Assembly (NCBI GenBank): GCA_964570285.1
Contig: CAZMXP010000007.1
Location: forward strand, 39,870 to 103,869
DNA: 64,000 nt
Direction: 5' to 3'
Source: CAZMXP01 sp964570285
GTDB taxonomy: Bacteria; Planctomycetota; PLA2
In this document: piece by piece, positions 16,006-24,309 of the stretch
Layout of the letters: each line of letters begins with the position of its first letter
Position numbering within the stretch: the stretch's first letter is position 1
Position numbers and translations under genes: made by a program
Notes under the pieces: model-generated
Told to the model about the DNA's origin: nothing
The model's database searches: none
Seen by the model: the letters and a program-made list of their open reading frames with translations, nothing else

Positions 16006-16586
16006 TCGATCGCGATCGTCGCCTTCTTGAGCGTCAGCCGCTCGCTCGTCGCGCCGCTCTTCGAGCCGCGCTTCTCGAGCGCCTTCAGCGTGTCGCCGCC
16101 CTCCTGCACCTCGCCGAAGATCGAGTGCTTGCCGTCGAGCCACGCGGTCGGCACGAACGTGAGGAAGAACTGGCTGCCGTCGGTGCCCGGGCCCGCGTTC
16201 GCCATGCTGAGCAGGCCGCCGCGGTCGTGCTTCGCCTTCGGGCTGAACTCGCCGTCGTACTTGTAGCCGGGGCCGCCCATGCCGCTGCCGTCGGGGCAGC
16301 CGCCCTGCGCCATGAAGCCCGTGATGACGCGGTGGAAGACGAGCCCGTCGTAGAAGCCGAGGCGCGTCAGGTAGATCGTGCTCGAGACGTGCATCGGCGC
16401 GATCTCGGGCATGAGTCTCACGCGCAGGTTGCCGTGGCTCGTCTCGAGGTCCCAGTAGTACTTGCGCCCCGGGTCCATCGGGAAGGCGGGCGGCTTGGGC
16501 AGCTTCTTGCGCCAGCCGGTGGCCTCCCGGTTGATCTTCCTCTCGGCGATGAAGGCGTCGCAGGCGGTCAGCGTCGTGTGGGTCAT
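16002..16586 (-). CDS. Cyclophilin-type peptidyl-prolyl isomerase
   Basis: A 194-residue cyclophilin. The catalytic stretch is FYDGLVFHRVITGFMAQGG (Arg in FHR, about residue 98), followed by GPGYKYDGEF, LLSMANAGPGTDGSQFFLTF (about 145) and WLDGKHSIFGEV (about 165). There is no signal peptide, so it is cytoplasmic, with a 50-residue N-terminal extension (ACDAFIAERKINREATGWRK). ATG 16586 is preceded by GACAAT (16593-16598), 6 nt away, inside the end of the hydratase gene, so it may have its own leaderless transcript within the five-gene run. Confidence 0.92.
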   Translation of the reverse strand: MTHTTLTACDAFIAERKINREATGWRKKLPKPPAFPMDPGRKYYWDLETSHGNLRVRLMPEIAPMHVSSTIYLTRLGFYDGLVFHRVITGFMAQGGCPDGSGMGGPGYKYDGEFSPKAKHDRGGLLSMANAGPGTDGSQFFLTFVPTAWLDGKHSIFGEVQEGGDTLKALEKRGSKSGATSERLTLKKATIAIE

Positions 16587-16590
16587 GGGG

Positions 16591-17379
16591 CTATTGTCCC
16601 TGCTGCGTCCAGCGCGGATCGCGCTTCTCGAGGAAGGCGCTGACCCCCTCGCGGCAGTCGTCGGTGACGCGGGCGTCCGCGTTGGCCTCCGCGGCGGCGG
16701 CAAGGCCCTCGGCGAGCGGCAGCGGGCGCAGTTCCACGAAGAGCCGCTTCGTCGTCGCGACCGCCTGCGGGCTCGCCTGTACGAACTCCCCGGCGTACTC
16801 GGCCACGGTCGCCTCGAGCGCGCCGGCGGGGACGACGACGTTGACGATGCCCATCGTCGAGGCCTCCTCGACGGAGAGCCGGCGGCCCGTCAGGCAGAGG
16901 TCGCGCAGCACCTTCTCGCCCGTGGTCCGCAGCAGGAAGTTGAGGATGAGCGCCGGCACGAAGCCGACGCGGACTTCCGTGAAGCCGATCGCCGACCCCT
17001 CGACCGCGAGCGTCACGTCGCAGGCGAGTGCGAGCCCCGCCCCGCCGCCGAGCGCGTGGCCGTTCAGCGCGGCGATGACCGGCAGCGGGTGGAGCGCGAT
17101 CGAGAGCAGCAGGTCGGCGAGTTGCCGCGCGTCGGCGACGTTCTCCTCGCGCGGCCGCGCCGCCATCTCCTGCAGGCCGCGCAGGTCCGCGCCGGCCGAG
17201 AAGACCTTGCCCGCGCCGGTGATCGCGAGGCAGCGCGCCTCGGACTTCGCCGCCGCGTCGAGTTCCGCGCGCAGCGCCGCCACCATCGGCGCGCCGAGCG
17301 CGTTGCGGTTGTGCGGGGAGTTGAGCGTGAGCCAGCGGACCGGCCCGCGGTCCCGCGTGAGCACGAGCGGTTCCGTCAT
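16591..17379 (-). CDS. Enoyl-CoA hydratase/isomerase family protein
   Basis: A 262-residue crotonase-fold enzyme. The CoA/oxyanion segments are ITGAGKVFSAGADLRGLQEM (about 55-75) and VIAALNGHALGGGAGLALAC (about 107), with FTEVRVGFVPA (about 138) carrying the catalytic Glu position. The gene overlaps the carboxylase beta-subunit gene by 4 bp (ATGA). In leucine breakdown methylcrotonyl-CoA carboxylase is followed by methylglutaconyl-CoA hydratase, so that specific role is attractive, but a general short-chain hydratase is equally consistent with the sequence. Confidence 0.9.
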   Translation of the reverse strand: MTEPLVLTRDRGPVRWLTLNSPHNRNALGAPMVAALRAELDAAAKSEARCLAITGAGKVFSAGADLRGLQEMAARPREENVADARQLADLLLSIALHPLPVIAALNGHALGGGAGLALACDVTLAVEGSAIGFTEVRVGFVPALILNFLLRTTGEKVLRDLCLTGRRLSVEEASTMGIVNVVVPAGALEATVAEYAGEFVQASPQAVATTKRLFVELRPLPLAEGLAAAAEANADARVTDDCREGVSAFLEKRDPRWTQQGQ

Positions 17380-19049
17380 GTCTGGAAGACTCCGGTGCGG
17401 AAGGGTTCGACGACGGGGTTGTGCGCGGCGACCTCGAGCGCCGCGGCGAGGAACTCGCGCGTCTCGCGCGGATCGATCACCGCGTCCACCCAGAGGCGGC
17501 TCGCCGCGTAGAGGGGGTCGGTCTCGTGCTCGTACTTGTCGCGCACCTCGCGGTGGAAGGCGGCGAGCTCCTCCGCGTCGATCGACGCGCCCTTGCGCGT
17601 CGCCGAGGCCGCGCGCACCTCGGTGATCGTCCCGGCCGCCTGCTCGGCGCCCATCACCGCGTAGCGCGCCTGCGGCCACGCGACGATGAAGCGCGGGTCG
17701 TACGCCTTGCCGCACATCGCGTAGTGGCCCGCGCCGAACGAGCCGCCGAGGATCACCGTGATCTTCGGCACGACGGAGTTCGCGACCGCGTTCACCATCT
17801 TCGCGCCGGCGCGGATGATGCCCTCCTTCTCGCTGTCGGGCCCGACCATGAAGCCGTTGACGTCGTGCAGGAAGAGCAGCGGGATCCGATTTTGATTGCA
17901 ATCGAGGATGAAGCGCGCCGCCTTCTCCGCGCTGCCGCTGTAGATCACACCGCCCATCTCCCACGGCTTGCCCGGGTCGCGGGCGTGCCGCTTCTGGTTC
18001 GCGACGATCCCGGCCGACCAGCCGTCGAGCCGCGCGAAGGCGCAGACGAGCGTCTTGCCGTACTCGGCGCGGTACTCGGTGAAGGCGCTCCCGTCGACGA
18101 GCCGCGCGATCACCTCGCGCACGTCGTACTCCTGCATCGGGTCGCTCGGCACGATCGCGGCGAGGTCCTCGGCGGGAAACCGGGGGGGCGCGGGGGGGTC
18201 GCGGCGGAAGGGCGGCGCCGGCGGCGGCGCGAGCGTGCCGGCGAGCGCGCGGATGCGCTCGAGGCAGCTCGGGTCGTCCTTCTCGCGGAAGTCGACCGTG
18301 CCGCTGATCGCCGCGTGGAGCCGCGCGCCGCCGATCTCCTCCGAATCGAACTTCTTGCCGACCGCCTTCGCGACGAGGTCCGGCCCGGCGAGGAAGAGCC
18401 CCGACCCCTCGGTCATCAGCACCGTGTCGCACATGATCGGCAGGTAGGCGCCGCCGGCGACGCACATGCCCATGATCGCCGCGATCTGCGGGACACCCTT
18501 GGCGCTCATGACCGCGTTGTTGCGGAAGACGCGGCCGAAGTCGTCCTGGTCGGGGAAGACCTCGTCCTGCATCGGCAGGTTCACCCCCGCCGAGTCGACG
18601 AGGTAGATCGTCGGCAGGTGGCAGTCGAGCGCGATCTGCTGGTTGCGGATGACCTTCTTCGCCGTCATCGGGAAGAAGGCGCCGCTCGACACCGTCGCGT
18701 CGTTCGCGATCACCATGAAGAGGCGCCCCGCGACCCGGGCCAGCCCGGTGACGACCCCCGCCGCCGGCGCCGCGTCCTCGTACATCCCGCTCGCCGCGTG
18801 GATCCCGAGCTCGAGGAACCTCGTGCCCGGGTCGACAAGCCCCGCGATCCTCTCGCGCGCCGTCAGCCGCCCCTTCCGGTGCTGCGCCTCGATCCGCCGG
18901 GCCCCTCCCCCCTCGGCCAGCTTCTTCTCGCGCGCGCGGATCTCGACCAGCTTCTCCAGCACGAGCCGCCGGTTCGTCTTGTACCGCTCGTCGCCGCGAG
19001 CCTTGTCGTCGATGCCCGTCTCGAACCGGGCGTGGGGGGGGGCGCTCAT
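17376..19049 (-). CDS. Acyl-CoA carboxylase beta (carboxyltransferase) subunit, methylcrotonyl-CoA type
   Basis: A 557-residue carboxyltransferase. N-terminal domain: HRKGRLTARERIAGLVDPGT, VANDATVSSGAFFPMT-like stretch (about 120), AIMGMCVAGGAYLPIMCDTV (about 195), and GLFLAGPDLVAKAVGKKFDS with EEIGGARLHAAISG (about 230-255). The C-terminal domain has FLHDVNGFMVGPDSEKEGII (about 400) and GGSFGAGHYAMCGKAYDPRF (about 440). The FLAGPxLVxxAxG and GGAxxHxxISG pattern matches methylcrotonyl/geranyl-CoA rather than propionyl-CoA carboxylases. The biotin carboxylase/BCCP partner is not in the window. ATG 19049 is chosen at the conserved N terminus; a TAGTTT box lies 10 nt upstream. Confidence 0.9.
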   Translation of the reverse strand: MSAPPHARFETGIDDKARGDERYKTNRRLVLEKLVEIRAREKKLAEGGGARRIEAQHRKGRLTARERIAGLVDPGTRFLELGIHAASGMYEDAAPAAGVVTGLARVAGRLFMVIANDATVSSGAFFPMTAKKVIRNQQIALDCHLPTIYLVDSAGVNLPMQDEVFPDQDDFGRVFRNNAVMSAKGVPQIAAIMGMCVAGGAYLPIMCDTVLMTEGSGLFLAGPDLVAKAVGKKFDSEEIGGARLHAAISGTVDFREKDDPSCLERIRALAGTLAPPPAPPFRRDPPAPPRFPAEDLAAIVPSDPMQEYDVREVIARLVDGSAFTEYRAEYGKTLVCAFARLDGWSAGIVANQKRHARDPGKPWEMGGVIYSGSAEKAARFILDCNQNRIPLLFLHDVNGFMVGPDSEKEGIIRAGAKMVNAVANSVVPKITVILGGSFGAGHYAMCGKAYDPRFIVAWPQARYAVMGAEQAAGTITEVRAASATRKGASIDAEELAAFHREVRDKYEHETDPLYAASRLWVDAVIDPRETREFLAAALEVAAHNPVVEPFRTGVFQT

Positions 19050-19163
19050 GGGGTGGGGAAAACTACCACGGGGAAGGCGCGAGAGAAACCTGCGCCGCGG
19101 GGGCCACAAAGAAGGATGATCCCTGCCGGGGAGTGGAGGGGCATGACTCGTCGGTACGGACTT

Positions 19164-19637
19164 AGAAGGAACCCAGGAAGATAGGAACCCATGAGTAGGG
19201 GCCGATGGTCGGTCGCGGGAGCTTGAGGATGAGTCTGGAGCACGAACAATTGACGGGGGTGATCATCGGTGCTGCGATCGAGGTACACAAGGCGCTCGGA
19301 CCTGGCTTCCTGGAGGCAGTCTACGAGGAAGCCTTGACCCTCGAACTTGGCAGGCGCGAAATCCCGTTCCAGCGACAGCTCATGGTTCCGGTGCGCTACC
19401 GGGAGGTCGAGGTCGGCATGCACCGCCTGGATCTGTTTGTTGCCGACCAGATCGTCGTCGAGATAAAGGCGATCACCGAACTGCAGGACGTGCACTTTGT
19501 GATCGCCAGGTCCTACCTGCGAGCCGCGAACCGCCAACACGCACTCATTCTCAACTTCTCGAAGCCTTCCCTCGAAATCAGGCGCGTGATGTCCAAGGAC
19601 TAGCCCTCATGGGTTCCTAGATTCCTGGGTTCCTTCT
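19164..19637. mobile_element. 474-bp element: 32-bp terminal inverted repeats around a GxxExxY gene
   Basis: The left end, 19164-19195, and the right end, 19606-19637, are reverse complements over 32 bp with only two mismatches. They enclose almost nothing but one ORF, whose stop codon (19601-19603) is 2 bp from the right repeat. The ends are built of the GGAACCC motif also found at 1186-1297, 29960-30078 and 50959-50991. No target-site duplication is evident. The layout is that of a small insertion element, but no transposase motif is recognised, so movement by the encoded protein or by a helper is inference. Confidence 0.65.
19229..19603 (+). CDS. GxxExxY protein (PD-(D/E)xK-like)
   Basis: A 124-residue member of the GxxExxY family, named for the LGPGFLEAVYEEAL segment (about residues 22-35). 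The later HRLDLFVADQIVVEIKA (about 67-83) has the spacing D...ExK of PD-(D/E)xK nucleases. Function of the family is unproven. It is bracketed by 32-bp inverted repeats (19164-19195, 19606-19637). ATG 19229 has GGGAG a few bases upstream; ATG 19205 would add eight unrelated residues. Family members occur mostly in environmental genomes, often several per genome, which fits a repeat-borne gene. Confidence 0.85.
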   Translation: MSLEHEQLTGVIIGAAIEVHKALGPGFLEAVYEEALTLELGRREIPFQRQLMVPVRYREVEVGMHRLDLFVADQIVVEIKAITELQDVHFVIARSYLRAANRQHALILNFSKPSLEIRRVMSKD

Positions 19638-19646
19638 CAAATCCGT

Positions 19647-20300
19647 TCACTCGCCCCTGACCCCGACCCAGAGGCCGTCGCCGAAGGGGACGATGATGCT
19701 GGTAAGCCCCGGCGTCTTCGCGATAAGGTCGTTGAAGGCGCGCATCGCGGGGGCCTCGCGGTCGGTCGGATGCTCGTCGAAGAGTTGGCCGAAGGCGAAG
19801 GCGTTGTCGGCCATGATGAGGCCGCCCGGCTTCACGATGCGCATGCACTCGCGCAGGTAGTTCGGGTAGTTCGCCTTGTCGGCGTCGAGGAAGGCGGCGT
19901 CGGCGGAGGCGGTCCCGAACTTCGGCAGCACAAAGGTCCCCGCGCCCCTCCAAATCTCGACCTTGGTGGCGACATCCGACTCCGCGATCCAGCGCTCCGC
20001 GAAGTCGGCGTGCTTGTCGAGGATCTCGATCGTGCGCACCCGCCCCCCCGGCGGTAGCGCCCGCGCCATGCAGATGGCGCTGTACCCCGCCAGCGTCCCC
20101 ACCTCGACCACCTCCCGCGCCTTGCACAACCTCAGAAGAATCTGCAGAAACGCCGCCTGCTCCGCGGCGATTTGGATCTCCGGGATCTCCTCCCTTAGGG
20201 CTGCGGCGCGCAAGCGCCGCAGCCAGTCGTCTTCCTGCAACGTTCTGGCGGCGATGTAGGCGAAATGTCTAGCGGTGACGACCGTCGACTCGGACGACAT
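19647..20300 (-). CDS. SAM-dependent O-methyltransferase (CCoAOMT family 3)
   Basis: A 217-residue class I methyltransferase. SAM motif I is VVEVGTLAGYSAICMARAL (about residues 59-77), motif II region IEILDKHADFAERWI (about 87), the metal-binding Asp in DAAFLDADKANYPNYLREC (about 133), and LIMADNAFAFGQ (about 158) provides the second acidic/Asn metal ligands. This is the caffeoyl-CoA/catechol O-methyltransferase pattern with divalent metal. The substrate is unknown. It stands alone, divergent from the YVTN/haem lipoprotein gene with which it appears to share a symmetric promoter (20326-20333). Confidence 0.88.
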   Translation of the reverse strand: MSSESTVVTARHFAYIAARTLQEDDWLRRLRAAALREEIPEIQIAAEQAAFLQILLRLCKAREVVEVGTLAGYSAICMARALPPGGRVRTIEILDKHADFAERWIAESDVATKVEIWRGAGTFVLPKFGTASADAAFLDADKANYPNYLRECMRIVKPGGLIMADNAFAFGQLFDEHPTDREAPAMRAFNDLIAKTPGLTSIIVPFGDGLWVGVRGE

Positions 20301-20325
20301 GGGGGGGCTCCGGGGGGGAATTCGC

Positions 20326-20333
20326 TAGGATAG
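20326..20333. promoter_or_regulatory. Symmetric two-way promoter core between divergent genes
   Basis: The sequence CTAGGATAG reads TAGGAT on the plus strand (20326-20331, 9 nt before ATG 20341) and TATCCT on the minus strand (20333-20328, 27 nt before ATG 20300, which has a GGAG box). One 8-bp palindrome-like core can therefore supply -10 boxes for both genes. Confidence 0.4.
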
Positions 20334-20340
20334 CGCGCCG

Positions 20341-23052
20341 ATGATGCGGGCACTTGTCTTTGCGATCCTCCTGCTCGGCGCGGCGTGCGGCGGCGGGGGC
20401 GGCGCGCCGCCGCAGGCGCAGGCGCCGCTGGTCGTCCCGCCCAACGCCTCCGGCTTCGTGAACTGGGAGAACCTCTCGGTCCATCCGGTGGACATCACGC
20501 CGGACCGGCACACGCTGCTCGTCTGCAACACGGCCGACCACCGGCTGGAACTCTTCGATGTCTTCCTCGACGTGCCGGTGCCGCTCGGTTCGGTCTTCGT
20601 CGGCCTCGACCCGGTGTCGGTGCGCGCGCGGTCGAATGTCGAGGCGTGGGTCGTCAACCACATCAGCGACTCGATCAGTGTCGTCGACCTGCCGACGCGG
20701 CGCGTCGTCGCGACCTTGCAGACGCTCGACGAACCCGCCGACGTGATCTTCGCCGGCAGCCCGCCGCGGGCGTTCGTGACCTGCTCGCAGGCCAACGCGG
20801 TGCTCGTCTTCGAGCCGGACGACCTCTCGCGCGCGCCGGTCGAGGTGGCGATCGACGCCGAGGACCCGCGCGCGCTCGCCGCGAGCGCCGACGGGCGCGA
20901 GGTCTATGTCGCGATCTTCGAGTCGGGCAACGGCACGACGCTGCTCGGCGGCGGCATCGACACGACGAGCGGCTCCGGCGCGCTGGCCTTCCCGCCCAAC
21001 GTCGTCGGCGACCCGCAGGGGCCGCACGGCGGAGTCAACCCGCCACCGAACCGCGCGGGCCTCTTCGACCCGCCGCAGAAGCCGGGCAACCCGCCGCCGC
21101 CGCCGGTCGGGCTCATCGTGCGCAAGGACGACGCGGCGCGCTGGCGCGACGACACCGGCGCCGACTGGACCGACTTCGTCAGCGGCGCGCGCGCGGCGCG
21201 GTCGGGGCGGCCCCCGGGGTGGGACCTGCCCGACCGCGATGTCGCGGTGATCGACACGGCGACGCTCGGCGTGCGCTACCTCTCGCGCGGCATGAACCTC
21301 TGCATGGCGCTCGCGGTGCAGCCGGGCAGCGGGCGCGTGACCGTGGTCGGCACGGATGCGACGAACGAGGTGCGCTTCGACCCGAACGCGCGCGGCGTCT
21401 TCGTGCGCGCGGTTGCTGCTTCGTTCGATGCGGCGTCCGGCGCGCGCACGGTGCAGGACCTGAACCCGCACCTCGACTACGTGGACCGGACCGTGCCGCA
21501 GGCCGCTCGAGACGAGGCGATCGGCGACCCGCGCGGCATCGTCTGGAACGGCGACGGCAGCCGCGCCTACGTGACCGGCATGGGCAGCAACAACGTGCTC
21601 GTGCTCGACCCGGATCTCGCGCGGGTCGCCCGCGTGGAGGTGGGGGAGGGGCCCACCGGGCTCGTCGTCGATCCCGAAGGGCTCCGGGTCTATGTGCTGA
21701 ACCGGTTCGAGGGGTCGGTCTCGTACATCAGTACCGTGACGAACCGCGAGGTCGCGCGGGTGCCCTTCTTCGATCCGACGCCTGTGGCGATCAAGCGCGG
21801 GCGCCGCCACCTCTACGACACCCACGGGACGAGCGGCCTCGGGCACCTCTCCTGCGCGAGTTGCCACATCGACGCGCGCATGGACCGGCTCGCGTGGGAC
21901 CTGGGCGACCCCGCCGGCGACGTCAGGCCGCTCAACCAGAACTGCATCACCGATCCGATCGTGCCCTGCGACGACTTCCATCCGATGAAGGGGCCGATGC
22001 TGACGCAGACGCTCCAGGACATCATCGGCAAGGAGCCTCTGCACTGGCGAGGCGACCGCGACGGCATCGAGGAGTTCAACTTCGCCTTCATCTCGCTGCT
22101 GGGTGACGACGCGGTGCTGAGCGCGGCGGAGATGCAGGAGTTCAAGGCGTTTCTCGCCACGATCAGGTTCCCTCCCAACCCCAACCGGAACCTCGACAAC
22201 ACCTTGCCGGCGGCGATGGCCCTGCCCGGCCACTTCACGACGGGGCGCTTCGGTCCCCCGGGCCGACCGCTCGGCGTCGGCAACGCGCAGAGCGGCCTCG
22301 ACCTCTACCGCACCGCGTCGCTCGACGCCGGCGTGCCCGGCTTCCAGTGCGTCACCTGCCACACGCTGCCGACGGGCATGGGGCCCGACCTGCTCTTGCA
22401 GGGCGGCGTGCTCTCGCCGGTGCCGCCCGGTCCCAACGGCGAGCGCCACCACAGCCTCGTCTCGGTGGACGGCTCGACGAACGTCAGCATGAAGATCCCG
22501 CAACTGCGAAACCTCTACGAGCGCACCGGCCTCGAATTCGCGGCGACGTCGAACCGCGCGGGCTTCGGCTTCATCCACGACGGCAGCGTCGATAGCCTCG
22601 CGCGCTTCGTCACCGAGCCTGTCTTCCAGGTCGCGAGCGACCAGCAGGTGGCCGACCTCGTCGCGTTCATGCTCTGCTTCTCCGGCTCCGACCTGCCGGA
22701 GGGGTCGCTGACGCTGATCGGCGAGCCCCCTGGGCCCCCAAGCGCCGACACCCACGCGGCGGTCGGCAAGCAGGTCACCTTCACCCCCTTGGGCGACGAC
22801 GGCCGCCTCGCGCAACTGCTCGCCCTCGCCGCCGCCGGCGAGATCGACCTCATCGCGAAGGGCCCCGGCCGCGGCTGGTTCTTCGACTCCACCGTCGCCA
22901 GCTTCCGAGCTGACGGCCCCGGCGGCACGATCTCCTCCGCCGCGCTCCGCTCGACCGCCGCGGCGGGCAACGAGATCACCTTCACCGCCGTCCCTAAGGG
23001 CGCCGGCCGCCGCCTCGGCATCGACCGCGACGACGACGGGGTGGCGGACTGA
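20341..23052 (+). CDS. Lipoprotein with YVTN beta-propeller repeats and two c-type haem sites (MauG-like)
   Basis: A 903-residue exported lipoprotein: signal MMRALVFAILLLGAAC with lipobox LGAAC. Propeller-type repeats span about 35-480, e.g. VNHISDSISVVDLPTRRVVA and VTGMGSNNVLVLDPDL ... GEGPTGLVVDPEGLRVYVLN. Two CxxCH haem motifs follow, CASCH near residue 505 and CVTCH near 670, the latter in the GLDLYRTASL...FQCVTCHTLP context of di-haem peroxidase/MauG-like domains. The C terminus DRDDDGVAD looks like a Ca-binding thrombospondin-3-type repeat. Likely role: surface electron transfer or oxidation of a substrate; that is inference from domain order. Confidence 0.8.
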   Translation: MMRALVFAILLLGAACGGGGGAPPQAQAPLVVPPNASGFVNWENLSVHPVDITPDRHTLLVCNTADHRLELFDVFLDVPVPLGSVFVGLDPVSVRARSNVEAWVVNHISDSISVVDLPTRRVVATLQTLDEPADVIFAGSPPRAFVTCSQANAVLVFEPDDLSRAPVEVAIDAEDPRALAASADGREVYVAIFESGNGTTLLGGGIDTTSGSGALAFPPNVVGDPQGPHGGVNPPPNRAGLFDPPQKPGNPPPPPVGLIVRKDDAARWRDDTGADWTDFVSGARAARSGRPPGWDLPDRDVAVIDTATLGVRYLSRGMNLCMALAVQPGSGRVTVVGTDATNEVRFDPNARGVFVRAVAASFDAASGARTVQDLNPHLDYVDRTVPQAARDEAIGDPRGIVWNGDGSRAYVTGMGSNNVLVLDPDLARVARVEVGEGPTGLVVDPEGLRVYVLNRFEGSVSYISTVTNREVARVPFFDPTPVAIKRGRRHLYDTHGTSGLGHLSCASCHIDARMDRLAWDLGDPAGDVRPLNQNCITDPIVPCDDFHPMKGPMLTQTLQDIIGKEPLHWRGDRDGIEEFNFAFISLLGDDAVLSAAEMQEFKAFLATIRFPPNPNRNLDNTLPAAMALPGHFTTGRFGPPGRPLGVGNAQSGLDLYRTASLDAGVPGFQCVTCHTLPTGMGPDLLLQGGVLSPVPPGPNGERHHSLVSVDGSTNVSMKIPQLRNLYERTGLEFAATSNRAGFGFIHDGSVDSLARFVTEPVFQVASDQQVADLVAFMLCFSGSDLPEGSLTLIGEPPGPPSADTHAAVGKQVTFTPLGDDGRLAQLLALAAAGEIDLIAKGPGRGWFFDSTVASFRADGPGGTISSAALRSTAAAGNEITFTAVPKGAGRRLGIDRDDDGVAD

Positions 23053-23070
23053 TGGCCAACCCGCTGCCGT

Positions 23071-24309
23071 CTACTCGTGCTCAAGGTCAATGACGAGCCG
23101 GATGCGGACCCGTCCGGGCCGGTGGGTCGGCAGGAATGCCGCCTTCCATGCGAGGCTGCCGTCCTTCGTTCCGACCGACCATGTGGTGCGTCCCTTGCCG
23201 ATCGCCCAGACGCTCTGCTCCGGCGTGCCGAGCATCGCGACGTGATGCTCGTCGTCGGGATAGGTGACGTCGGCAAGTTCAGCCTGGGCGGTGGCGTACG
23301 GAGTGTCGCCTCGGCCCCAGTACTCCGAGTAGCTCGTGAGCGAGAGGAGGAGCGGCGTGCCCGCATCGAGCCGGAGCCGGAGCGGCGTGCCGCGGTCGGC
23401 GACTACGGTCTCGTCGAAGACGCGCTTCCACATCGGTGCGGGGGCTCCCCTCCTGAAGCCAGCCCGGCTCTCGCGCCACCATGCGCGGATCTCGTCTGGA
23501 CCGAGCGCGAGGTATTCGCCGCGTGCGGGCCACGCCCTCCCTGGCACGGGCGCACGCCATCCGAGTCGGGCGGAGCGCTCCTCCCAGACCACCCAACAGA
23601 GGCGCCGCGTCACCGCCTCGCCCACCGTGCGCGTGGCAGGAAGCTCGGCGAGAGGGAAGTGCAGCGCGTCGGGGATCCGGTCGTCCGCCAGCGCGGCGAC
23701 CAACCCGTCCATCACGCGGATGTCGTCGGCCTCGTCCGCGTCCCCGGCGGAGGTGGCCGCGATGGCCGGGCTCTCGTCCGCGAGGCCGCCGACCACGGCC
23801 TCGACGAGCCCTTCGGTCTTGCGCCCGAAGAAGAGCAGTGTCGTCGCGTGCCTCACCGCGATCAACCTGACTTTCGGCCTCGGGTCGCGTGCCAGCGCGA
23901 CCACCGCACTGTCCGCCTGCTCGCCGAGCGGCTCCTGTCGGAGCAGGCGATAGGCCCGCAGAAGGTCCGCGTCGTGCGTGCTCGCTAGGAGGAAGCAGAT
24001 GTCGGACGCCCGCTCGAGGCCGCCAATCGGACCGCGCCGCAGCGCCGCCATCCTGCACACGCGCGTCCAGGCTGCACGCAACTCCGCGGGCTCGACGGTC
24101 CGATCCGCCCAGTCGAGGACATGGACCAGGTCGTGACCGTCGAACCCCGGGAAGTCGAACGCCGCCGCGTCCGCGGCCCTCACGCGACCGGTGCGCAGCC
24201 GCTGCCCATAGCTGCGGAGCACCGACTCCTGTTCCGGCGTGAATCCCGTGTCGTGGGCCGCGGCAGTCCCCATGCCCAGCGCGAGCAGCAGGACCGCCTC
24301 CCGTATCAT
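23071..24309 (-). CDS. Exported hypothetical protein with HEAT-like helices
   Basis: A 412-residue protein with a signal peptide (MIREAVLLLALGMGTAAAH). A helical stretch at about 130-230 (ADSAVVALARDPRPKVRLIA, GLVEAVVGGLADESPAIAAT) resembles HEAT-type repeats. The rest is not recognised; the C-terminal 100 residues are beta-rich with WSVGTKDGSLAWKAAFLP. The ATG overlaps the glgX stop by 4 bp (ATGA), so it is the third gene of a minus-strand run transglutaminase-glgX-this gene. It faces the haem lipoprotein gene tail to tail with 18 bp between stops. Confidence 0.7.
   Translation of the reverse strand: MIREAVLLLALGMGTAAAHDTGFTPEQESVLRSYGQRLRTGRVRAADAAAFDFPGFDGHDLVHVLDWADRTVEPAELRAAWTRVCRMAALRRGPIGGLERASDICFLLASTHDADLLRAYRLLRQEPLGEQADSAVVALARDPRPKVRLIAVRHATTLLFFGRKTEGLVEAVVGGLADESPAIAATSAGDADEADDIRVMDGLVAALADDRIPDALHFPLAELPATRTVGEAVTRRLCWVVWEERSARLGWRAPVPGRAWPARGEYLALGPDEIRAWWRESRAGFRRGAPAPMWKRVFDETVVADRGTPLRLRLDAGTPLLLSLTSYSEYWGRGDTPYATAQAELADVTYPDDEHHVAMLGTPEQSVWAIGKGRTTWSVGTKDGSLAWKAAFLPTHRPGRVRIRLVIDLEHE

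Noticed and set aside
19046..19540. Minus-strand 164-codon ORF across the GxxExxY element
   Set aside because: It is antisense to the GxxExxY gene and its translation includes the repeat arm itself.
20269..22815. 848-codon open frame on the minus strand
   Set aside because: It is antisense to the YVTN/haem gene, whose signal peptide and CxxCH motifs show it is the real one.
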